A stretch of 11,640 nt of DNA, taken from assembly GCA_902797705.1 (NCBI GenBank), contig CADBTX010000251.1, positions 1-11,640 of the forward strand. Direction: 5' to 3'. The first letter of the stretch is position 1; each line of letters begins with the position of its first letter. Shown piece after piece: positions 6,137-11,640 of this stretch. The notes under the pieces are model-generated. The model was given only the letters and a program-made list of their open reading frames with translations. It made no database searches and was not told where the DNA came from. The translations under genes and the position numbers were made by a program. This DNA comes from an uncultured Lachnospiraceae bacterium (GTDB lineage Bacteria > Bacillota > Clostridia > Lachnospirales > Lachnospiraceae).

Positions 6137-7468
6137 TTACGCTAAGAATCCTTTATAGCTCCGTACCAGCATCCTGGACTCTATCTGCTTCAGTGTCTCA
6201 AGTATTACGCCTACGATGATTATAAGGCTTGTTCCTCCGAAGGACACGTTGGCGCCGAAGAACCCGTTAAAGAAGATGGGAATGACCGCCACTATCACCA
6301 GTCCTACAGCTCCTATGAATATGATGTAATTCAGGATGTTCGTAAGGTAGTCATTGGTGGGTTTTCCGGGCCTTATGCCGGGAATGAATCCGCCCTGCTT
6401 CTTTAAGTTATCCGCCACCTCCAGTGGATTGAAGGTGATGGATGTGTAGAAGTATGCGAAGAATACCACCAGGATCACATATATCAGCAGTCCAATGCTA
6501 TAGAAGGGAGCTGCGGGATTACACCAGTTTCCTGAATTTAAGAGCCTTAAGATCTGTCCTCCCAGATTGGCACCCGCCTGTACTCCGAAAAGCTGGCAGA
6601 TAACAATGGGGAACTGCATTATCGATGATGCAAAGATGACGGGGATAACACCGCTGGTATTTACCTTCAGGGGAATACTGCTCTGGGTTCCGCCTACCAT
6701 CTTTCTTCCGGCCACTTTCCTGGCATACTGTACGGGGATCCTTCTCTCTGCTCCGTTAAGAAGCACTGTGAGAACAACCGTTCCGAGGATGACCGCCAGG
6801 ATTATCGCTCCGGCAAGTATTGCCATAAGTACCTTTCCGTCCGTGTAATTGGAGCGGATGAACATATCCCAAAGTGAGGACATGTCCTGAGGGAGTCTGG
6901 AAATGATGTTGATGGTAAGTACTATGGATATACCGTTTCCGACACCCTTTTCCGTGATCTGTTCGCCAAACCACATAAGCAGAGCCGAACCGCCCGTCAG
7001 GCCTGTCACGATCATGATCCCGATGATCCAGGGATTCATGTTCGTCTCCATAAGTCCCTGATTGTAGAAACCTATGGCCATTGCTGTGGACTCAAGAAGT
7101 GAAAGTCCGATCGTCACATAACGGGTGATGGATATGAGAACCTTCCGGCCCTCCTGTCCGTCTCTCTGTTTTTCCTCAAGATAAGGAATCGCTATCGTGA
7201 GCAGCTCGATTATGATGGATGATGTAATGTAGGGTGTGATGTTCAATGCAAAGATGGACATGTTCTCAAAGGAACCGCCGGTAAAAGCATTGAAAAATCC
7301 GAAATTGTCTCCCGTCAGGTTTGCAAACCATCTGGAGAAATATTCACGGTTCACGCCCGGTATCGGAAGCTGACAGCCCAGCCTTATAAGAAACAGTATC
7401 AGCAGAGTATAAAGGATCCTGTTTCTGATATCCTTGATCTTAAAGGCATTGCGTACTGATTCCAGCAT
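6137..7468 (-). CDS. secY: Protein translocase subunit SecY
   Basis: SecY is the membrane channel of the Sec translocon, working with SecE, SecG and SecA or the ribosome. The 443-residue product shows about ten hydrophobic segments: the first near 17–34, the plug/TM2 region FNAFTGGSFENMSIFALNITPYI (59–81), and the last near 411–425. The cytoplasmic loop GGFIPGIRPGKPT (359–371) carries R366, equivalent to the functionally important arginine of the loop before TM9, and GERIP-type loop AERRIPVQYARK lies at 240–251. The ATG at 7468 overlaps the rplO stop by one base (TGATG), and GAGGTGAT in the rplO end serves as its ribosome binding site, so the two are probably translationally coupled. Length is normal. 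Confidence 0.98.
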   Translation of the reverse strand: MLESVRNAFKIKDIRNRILYTLLILFLIRLGCQLPIPGVNREYFSRWFANLTGDNFGFFNAFTGGSFENMSIFALNITPYITSSIIIELLTIAIPYLEEKQRDGQEGRKVLISITRYVTIGLSLLESTAMAIGFYNQGLMETNMNPWIIGIMIVTGLTGGSALLMWFGEQITEKGVGNGISIVLTINIISRLPQDMSSLWDMFIRSNYTDGKVLMAILAGAIILAVILGTVVLTVLLNGAERRIPVQYARKVAGRKMVGGTQSSIPLKVNTSGVIPVIFASSIMQFPIVICQLFGVQAGANLGGQILRLLNSGNWCNPAAPFYSIGLLIYVILVVFFAYFYTSITFNPLEVADNLKKQGGFIPGIRPGKPTNDYLTNILNYIIFIGAVGLVIVAVIPIFFNGFFGANVSFGGTSLIIIVGVILETLKQIESRMLVRSYKGFLA

Positions 7469-7911
7469 CAGATCACCTCAGCTTTCCCACCTGCAGCTTC
7501 AATCTTTGTCTTAGCTGTCTCTGAAAATGCATTTGCTTTAACGGTAAGCTTCTTGCTGATCTCACCGTTACCAAGGATCTTAAGTCCGTCATAGGTATCC
7601 TTTATGATACCTCTTTCGATAAGGTCTTCGCTAACGACCGTATCGCCGTCCTCGTAATAATGCTCAAGAGTGCTTAAGTTGATGGCAACTATATTCTTCC
7701 TGTTCACGTTCTTGAAGCCGCGCTTGGGAAGCCTTCTGTAAAGAGGCATCTGTCCGCCTTCAAAACCGATCCTCGGTGCTCCTGAACGGGCCTTCTGACC
7801 CTTGTGGCCGTATCCGGCTGTCTTTCCGTTTCCTGATGCATGTCCGCGGCCCTTGCGGTAATTGTTCTTGTGCTTTGCACAGACAGCAGGCTTTAAGTTA
7901 TTTAATTCCAT
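7468..7911 (-). CDS. rplO: 50S ribosomal protein L15
   Basis: L15 is a late-assembly protein that threads a long basic N-terminal extension into 23S rRNA. The product is 147 residues: MELNNLKPA start, the glycine- and lysine-rich extension [20 protein letters not shown], the conserved [20 protein letters not shown], and the globular C-terminal domain ending AGGKAEVI. The ATG at 7911 has GGAGGAG with 7-nt spacing and begins one base after the rpmD stop. The 3' end overlaps secY by one base. Nothing unusual. Confidence 0.98.
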   Translation of the reverse strand: MELNNLKPAVCAKHKNNYRKGRGHASGNGKTAGYGHKGQKARSGAPRIGFEGGQMPLYRRLPKRGFKNVNRKNIVAINLSTLEHYYEDGDTVVSEDLIERGIIKDTYDGLKILGNGEISKKLTVKANAFSETAKTKIEAAGGKAEVI

Positions 7912-7912
7912 C

Positions 7913-8095
7913 TCAAATCTCCTCCACTTTTACCATGTGCTTTACTGCATTGCACATTCCGCGTACTGCTTCATTATCGGGCAGCTCTACGAATTTATTG
8001 GTCCTGCGAAGTCCAAGAGCTTCAACCGTTGCTTTATGCTTCGGGATGGCACCGATAGGGGATTTAATAAGTGTTACCTTTAATTTTCCTGACAT
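7913..8095 (-). CDS. rpmD: 50S ribosomal protein L30
   Basis: Small large-subunit protein of 60 residues with the ferredoxin-like L30 fold. It begins [20 protein letters not shown], continues with the typical [20 protein letters not shown] and ends HMVKVEEI. The ATG at 8095 is preceded by AAGGAGG about 8 nt upstream, and the gap to rpsE is 11 nt. The gene is tightly packed, with one base to rplO. Sequence and length match bacterial L30. Confidence 0.98.
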   Translation of the reverse strand: MSGKLKVTLIKSPIGAIPKHKATVEALGLRRTNKFVELPDNEAVRGMCNAVKHMVKVEEI

Positions 8096-8106
8096 TTCCT
8101 GCCTCC

Positions 8107-8616
8107 TTATGCCGTAACTTCTTCAACCGTCTTTCCACGGAGTCTGGCAACCTCTTCAGGTGTCTTTATCTGGGAAAGGGCATTGATGGCTGCAAGAACC
8201 ACGTTCTGCTTGTTGTTTGATCCGAGTGACTTTGTACGTATATTCCTGATACCTGCAAGTTCGCAGACGATACGTGCGGGACCACCCGCGATGATACCTG
8301 TACCTTCAGGAGCCTTCTTTAAGAGAATGGATGCTCCTCCGAATTTTCCGGTGTAGTCATAGGTAATCGAACCGTTTTCATCAATCGCAACGTTTATGAG
8401 CTTCTTTGCTGCGTCTTCCTTACCCTTGCGGATCGCTTCGGGGATCTCTGCGGCCTTACCCAGTCCGACACCGACGTGTCCGTTGCGGTCACCGAGAACC
8501 ACTAAAGCAGAAAAACGCATATTACGTCCGCCCTTAACAACTTTGGTGACCCTTTTAATGGTAACCACTTTATCTTCCAGCTCAAGGCTGTTTGCATCGA
8601 TAACGCTGTGCTTCAT
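8107..8616 (-). CDS. rpsE: 30S ribosomal protein S5
   Basis: S5 lies at the mRNA entry channel and contributes to decoding accuracy and helicase activity. The 169-residue protein has the N-terminal dsRBD-like domain ([33 protein letters not shown], about 11–43) with the VVKGGRN loop where spectinomycin-resistance changes map in other bacteria. The wild-type pattern is intact here. The C-terminal domain contains [25 protein letters not shown] and [10 protein letters not shown]. The ATG at 8616 has AAGGAG about 6–7 nt upstream. The gap to rplR is 17 nt. Confidence 0.98.
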   Translation of the reverse strand: MKHSVIDANSLELEDKVVTIKRVTKVVKGGRNMRFSALVVLGDRNGHVGVGLGKAAEIPEAIRKGKEDAAKKLINVAIDENGSITYDYTGKFGGASILLKKAPEGTGIIAGGPARIVCELAGIRNIRTKSLGSNNKQNVVLAAINALSQIKTPEEVARLRGKTVEEVTA

Positions 8617-8633
8617 TGTCTTCTCCTTCCTCC

Positions 8634-9002
8634 TTAGAACTTGAGTCCCTCTTCTCTGGCAGCATCTGCAAGAGCCTTGATCTTGCCCTGGTAGATAAAG
8701 CCGCCTCTGTCGAAGACAACTTCCTTGATGCCTTTGTCCAATGTTCTCTTTGCGATAACTGTTCCGAGATACCTGGCTGCCTCAACGTCGTCTGTGAACT
8801 TCAGCTCACTCTTAACAGCCTTCTCGGTTGTGGATGCGGAAACAAGAGTGTTAGCCGCTTCATCATCTATAACCTGTGCATATATATGCTTATTGCTCCT
8901 GAATACCGAAAGCCTGGGCCTCTGAGAGGTACCACTTAAGCTCTTGCGGATCTTCATATGTTTTTTTGCACGAACCTCAGATCTCTTTTTCTTGCTGATC
9001 AT
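8634..9002 (-). CDS. rplR: 50S ribosomal protein L18
   Basis: L18 binds 5S rRNA together with L5 in the central protuberance. The product is 122 residues with a basic, disordered N-terminus ([20 protein letters not shown]), the conserved [20 protein letters not shown] and [26 protein letters not shown] end. The ATG at 9002 has GGGAGG about 9 nt upstream. It follows rplF by 18 nt. Nothing unusual. Confidence 0.98.
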   Translation of the reverse strand: MISKKKRSEVRAKKHMKIRKSLSGTSQRPRLSVFRSNKHIYAQVIDDEAANTLVSASTTEKAVKSELKFTDDVEAARYLGTVIAKRTLDKGIKEVVFDRGGFIYQGKIKALADAAREEGLKF

Positions 9003-9020
9003 TACAAGTGTCCTCCCTTA

Positions 9021-9560
9021 TTATTTCTTACCGGCCTTGCCGACCTTGCGTCTTATTCTCTCGTCAACATACTTGATACCCTTGCCCTTGTAGGGTTCAG
9101 GCTTTTTCTTATCCCTGATAACGGCTGCGTACTGGCCAACCTTTTCCTTATCGATACCGGTAACCTCGATCTTGTTGTCGGTAACCTTTGTCTCGATTCC
9201 TTCAGGGTCTTCCATCTCAACGGGATGGGAATATCCAAGGGTCAGGGTAAGCTTCTTTCCCTGCTTGGCAGCCCTGTATCCAACACCGTTTATCTCTAAT
9301 GTCTTTGTATATCCGTCTGTTACACCTACAACCATGTTGTTGATAAGTGCTCTTGTGAGACCGTGAAGAGCTCTTGTCTCCTTCTCATCATTGGGACGTT
9401 CAACCTTTAATTCGCCGTCCTCCTGCTTGATGGTGAGAACCGAAGGAAGAGTCCTTGAAAGAGTTCCCTTGGGTCCCTTTACAGTCACCTTGTTATTTTC
9501 TGCTACCTCAACGGTTACTCCGCCGGGGATCGCGATAGGCATTTTTCCGATTCGTGACAT
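9021..9560 (-). CDS. rplF: 50S ribosomal protein L6
   Basis: L6 sits near the sarcin-ricin loop and GTPase centre of the large subunit. The 179-residue protein has the two repeated L6 domains: [19 protein letters not shown] at the start, the [10 protein letters not shown] block, [26 protein letters not shown], and the second domain with [22 protein letters not shown], the family signature. The ATG at 9560 is preceded by AGGAGG with 8-nt spacing. It is separated from rpsH by 191 nt that hold a structured repeat; in most relatives these genes are close together. Confidence 0.98.
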   Translation of the reverse strand: MSRIGKMPIAIPGGVTVEVAENNKVTVKGPKGTLSRTLPSVLTIKQEDGELKVERPNDEKETRALHGLTRALINNMVVGVTDGYTKTLEINGVGYRAAKQGKKLTLTLGYSHPVEMEDPEGIETKVTDNKIEVTGIDKEKVGQYAAVIRDKKKPEPYKGKGIKYVDERIRRKVGKAGKK

Positions 9561-9624
9561 GCCCGCTACCTCCTTAATTGATGTGTTTCATTTCTTTGTA
9601 TGCCAGTGTATGGCTCTCGTCCTG

Positions 9625-9738
9625 CCTTCATCCGTCAGCACTTCCCACTGCCATCTCCCTCAAATGGGAAGGCTTTTACACAGGCTTCCCCACTCTCAGG
9701 GTGGAAGCTGTCAGTCCTAAGGACTGACTGATGAGGGG
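9625..9738 (+). repeat. Structured intergenic repeat between rpsH and rplF (copy B)
   Basis: About 114 nt with imperfect inverted ends: CCTTCATCCGTCAG (9625–9638) and CTGACTGATGAGGGG (9724–9738). Its right half reads GCTTCC...GGAAGC (9684–9689 with 9703–9708), then an 8-bp stem GTCAGTCC/GGACTGAC (9710–9717 with 9721–9728, loop TAA), then TGATGAGGGGT. This is the same series as copy A read on the minus strand, with paired base changes in both stems. Its left half has CTTCCCA/TGGGAAG (9641–9647 with 9665–9671) and resembles the same unit reversed. The layout is that of a small non-coding mobile element (MITE-like), but it holds no gene. It begins 13 nt past the rpsH stop in transcription order. 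Orientation is given for the right half. Confidence 0.7.
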
Positions 9739-9751
9739 TAAGCGTTTTTAA

Positions 9752-10153
9752 TTACCAAACGAAAGCGAGAACTTCTCCTCCGACATTAAGCTCACGTGCC
9801 TTCTTGTCGGTGATAACGCCCTGATTTGTTGAGAGGATCGCTATACCGAGACCGCCGAGAACCTTGGGAAGCTTTTCCCTTCCGGCATAAACCCTGAGTC
9901 CGGGCTTACTTATTCTCTTTAATCCGGAGATAACCCTGGTGTTCTTATCATCAGCGTACTTTAATGTGATTCTTATATCCTTGAAGTTTCCGTTCTCAAC
10001 GAGATCGTACTTCTTTACATAGCCCTCATCCACAAGGATGTCTGCTATAGCAAGCTTCATCTTTGATGAAGGGATGTCAACCGTATCATGTTTTGCAGTA
10101 TTTGCGTTACGGATTCTGGTAAGCATATCTGCAATAGGATCATTTGTTGTCAT
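9752..10153 (-). CDS. rpsH: 30S ribosomal protein S8
   Basis: S8 is a primary 16S rRNA-binding protein of the central domain; in Escherichia coli it also represses the spc operon. The 133-residue product has [22 protein letters not shown] at the start, [19 protein letters not shown], and the C-terminal rRNA-binding region [26 protein letters not shown]. The ATG at 10153 has AAAGGAG 9 nt upstream. It follows the S14 gene by 21 nt. The downstream gap of 191 nt contains the repeat copy B. I did not find an obvious S8-binding mimic upstream. Confidence 0.98.
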   Translation of the reverse strand: MTTNDPIADMLTRIRNANTAKHDTVDIPSSKMKLAIADILVDEGYVKKYDLVENGNFKDIRITLKYADDKNTRVISGLKRISKPGLRVYAGREKLPKVLGGLGIAILSTNQGVITDKKARELNVGGEVLAFVW

Positions 10154-10174
10154 TGAAATATACTCCTTTCCGTC

Positions 10175-10360
10175 TTACCAGGATGCCTTCTTAACACCCG
10201 GAATCTGTCCCTTGTAAGCGAGTTCTCTAAAGCAAACGCGGCAGATGCCGTATTTTCTGAGCACTGCATGGGGACGTCCGCAGATCCTGTAGCGTGTATA
10301 AGCCCTTGTGGAGAACTTGGGCTTTCTCTGCTGCTTAAGCTTCATGGATAACTTAGCCAT
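10175..10360 (-). CDS. rpsZ: 30S ribosomal protein S14, short zinc type, with one ligand changed
   Basis: S14 sits in the head of the small subunit. At 61 residues and with [12 protein letters not shown] at the end, this is the short zinc-ribbon type (S14 type Z) used by Gram-positive bacteria. That type normally has four cysteines, at 24, 27, 40 and 43. Here C27, C40 and C43 are present but position 24 is tyrosine, in [11 protein letters not shown] (21–31). The codon is TAC, one base from the cysteine codon TGC. Everything else is conserved, and AGGAGG precedes the ATG at 10360, so the gene looks functional. It lies 12 nt after rplE and 21 nt before rpsH. Confidence 0.97.
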   Translation of the reverse strand: MAKLSMKLKQQRKPKFSTRAYTRYRICGRPHAVLRKYGICRVCFRELAYKGQIPGVKKASW

Positions 10361-10372
10361 TATCTTTCCTCC

Positions 10373-10912
10373 TTATCTGGCAAAAGGCATATTGAAAAGC
10401 CTTAAAAGTTCTCTTGCTTCTTCGTCAGTCTTCGCTGTAGTTACAACGATGATATCCATTCCTCTTACCTTGTCGATCTTATCGTACTCGATCTCGGGGA
10501 AGATAAGCTGTTCCTTTATTCCAAGCGCATAGTTTCCTCTTCCGTCGAAAGCCTCTCCGCTTACACCTCTGAAGTCACGCACACGGGGAAGGGCAAGATT
10601 TACAAGACGATCAAGGAACTCATACATCCTCTCACCTCTTAAGGTTACCTTACATCCGATGGGCATGCCCTCACGGATCTTGAAGTTTGCAACAGCCTTC
10701 TTTGCCTTTGTGACAACGGCCTTCTGACCGGTTATTACCTGCATGTCCGCTACTGCGGAATCCAGAACCTTTGCGTTTTCCTTTGCCTCACCGACGCCCA
10801 TGTTGACTACGATCTTGACGAGCTTCGGAACCTGCATTACATTCTTATATCCAAACTTCTTCGTCATTGCATCGACGATCTCTGTCTGGTACTGTTCTCT
10901 AAGTCTGCTCAA
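10373..10912 (-). CDS. rplE: 50S ribosomal protein L5
   Basis: L5 binds 5S rRNA, contacts P-site tRNA and bridges to S13. The 179-residue product matches the family end to end: [100 protein letters not shown] and the [14 protein letters not shown] region. The start codon is TTG at 10912, with AGGAGG 8 nt upstream; SRLREQYQ then aligns with the normal N-terminus and there is no ATG nearby. It starts 19 nt after rplX. Confidence 0.98.
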   Translation of the reverse strand: MSRLREQYQTEIVDAMTKKFGYKNVMQVPKLVKIVVNMGVGEAKENAKVLDSAVADMQVITGQKAVVTKAKKAVANFKIREGMPIGCKVTLRGERMYEFLDRLVNLALPRVRDFRGVSGEAFDGRGNYALGIKEQLIFPEIEYDKIDKVRGMDIIVVTTAKTDEEARELLRLFNMPFAR

Positions 10913-10931
10913 AGTATCTTCCTCCTAAAAC

Positions 10932-11243
10932 TTAGTCAACTGCCTCGCCGGTCTTGCGGTCAAAACGGACTTTCTTCTCTCCGTCTATCCTGAAACCGAT
11001 CCTTACAGGCTTACCCTTGTGCTCAAACATTACATTGCTTAAGGACATTGCGGCTTCCCTGTGGACAATTCCGCCGTCCTGATTGACTGCTGAAGGCTTC
11101 TCATGCTTTGCTATCATGTTCACGCCTTCCACAACAACCTTACCCTTCTTGTAATCAACGGAAATGACCTTTCCGCTCTTACCCTTATCTTTTCCTGCGA
11201 TGACCTGAACGTTATCGCCCTTTTTGATTCTCATTGTTGCCAT
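10932..11243 (-). CDS. rplX: 50S ribosomal protein L24
   Basis: L24 is an assembly initiator of the large subunit and lies near the tunnel exit. The 103-residue product begins MATMRIKKGDNVQVIAGKDK, has the KOW motif (KKGDNVQVIAGKDKGKSGKVISVD, about 7–30), and continues EGVNMIAKHEKPS and the basic C-terminus. The ATG at 11243 has GAGG about 8 nt upstream; a second ATG at codon 4 (11234), close to where some homologues begin, is less well spaced, so the longer form is preferred. The gap to rplN is 10 nt. Confidence 0.97.
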   Translation of the reverse strand: MATMRIKKGDNVQVIAGKDKGKSGKVISVDYKKGKVVVEGVNMIAKHEKPSAVNQDGGIVHREAAMSLSNVMFEHKGKPVRIGFRIDGEKKVRFDRKTGEAVD

Positions 11244-11253
11244 GACATAAACC

Positions 11254-11622
11254 TCACAATACTTCCGGTGCCAGGGATACGATCTTCATGAAATGCTTGT
11301 CACGAAGCTCACGTGCAACCGGTCCAAAAATACGTGTTCCTCTGGGGGTCAGATCGTCTTTGATGATGACTGCTGCATTATCATCAAAGCGGATGTAGGA
11401 TCCATCCTTACGACGGATGCTCTTGACTGTACGTACCACAACAGCCTTTACTACGTCTCCCTTTTTAACAACTCCGCCGGGTGTTGCATCTTTGACAGTA
11501 GCAACAATGGTATCTCCAACGCCGGCATATCTCCTGGTCGAGCCGCCCATAACTCTGATGCAAAGGATTTCCTTAGCGCCGGTATTATCTGCGACTTTTA
11601 ATCTGGTTTCCTGCTGTACCAT
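11254..11622 (-). CDS. rplN: 50S ribosomal protein L14
   Basis: L14 lies on the subunit interface, forms bridges with 16S rRNA and is where ribosome silencing factor binds. The 122-residue product is canonical: [96 protein letters not shown]. The ATG at 11622 has AAGGAG 7 nt upstream, in the last 18 bases of the window. By gene order the preceding gene should be rpsQ (S17), outside the window. Confidence 0.98.
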   Translation of the reverse strand: MVQQETRLKVADNTGAKEILCIRVMGGSTRRYAGVGDTIVATVKDATPGGVVKKGDVVKAVVVRTVKSIRRKDGSYIRFDDNAAVIIKDDLTPRGTRIFGPVARELRDKHFMKIVSLAPEVL

Positions 11623-11640
11623 GCTAAAACTCCTTTCACC

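Noticed and set aside
9561..9751. A missing or decayed gene between rpsH and rplF
   Set aside because: No frame shows ribosomal-protein-like residues; the gap is explained by the structured repeat.
1..11640. CRISPR array, tRNA, rRNA, prophage or defence genes
   Set aside because: No regularly spaced identical repeats, no cloverleaf or rRNA motifs, and all coding space is accounted for by housekeeping genes.

Overview
The window is a single block of co-oriented genes, all on the minus strand, so the genes run from the high coordinates down to 1. It is the spc–alpha ribosomal protein cluster of a Gram-positive bacterium. Three things point to Clostridia, most likely Lachnospiraceae: the gene order, strong AGGAGG-type ribosome binding sites, and the types of S14 (short zinc form), S4 (cysteine-poor, [16 protein letters not shown] start) and Adk (four-cysteine zinc LID). 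I cannot name the species.

Layout in transcription order: rplN, rplX, rplE, rpsZ (S14), rpsH, then a 191-nt gap with a structured repeat; rplF, rplR, rpsE, rpmD, rplO, secY, then a 256-nt gap with a tandem structured repeat and a hairpin-rich adk leader; adk, infA, an internal promoter with a palindrome, then rpmJ, rpsM, rpsK, rpsD, rpoA, rplQ, an intrinsic terminator, and finally a long open frame that encodes two ECF-transporter ATPase domains in one polypeptide and runs off the window. Most genes are 1–40 nt apart and rplO/secY overlap by one base, as expected of a translationally coupled operon. The products build both ribosomal subunits, the translocon channel, adenylate kinase, IF-1 and the RNA polymerase alpha subunit. 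The ECF ATPases that follow energise vitamin and metal uptake, and are often encoded next to this cluster in Firmicutes.

Most of the window is ordinary housekeeping sequence. The departures from the ordinary are: (1) the apparent EcfA1–EcfA2 fusion, with no stop in 516 codons; (2) the terminator hairpin that ends almost on the ecfA start codon, which has no visible Shine-Dalgarno; (3) L17 with an insertion of roughly 70 residues; (4) S14 with the first zinc-ribbon cysteine replaced by tyrosine; (5) two copies, in opposite orientation, of a two-hairpin repeat whose stems differ by paired (compensatory) changes; (6) a strong candidate promoter with UP-like tract and an 8-bp inverted repeat between infA and rpmJ; (7) no map gene between adk and infA. 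I found no CRISPR array, tRNA, rRNA, phage or defence gene.
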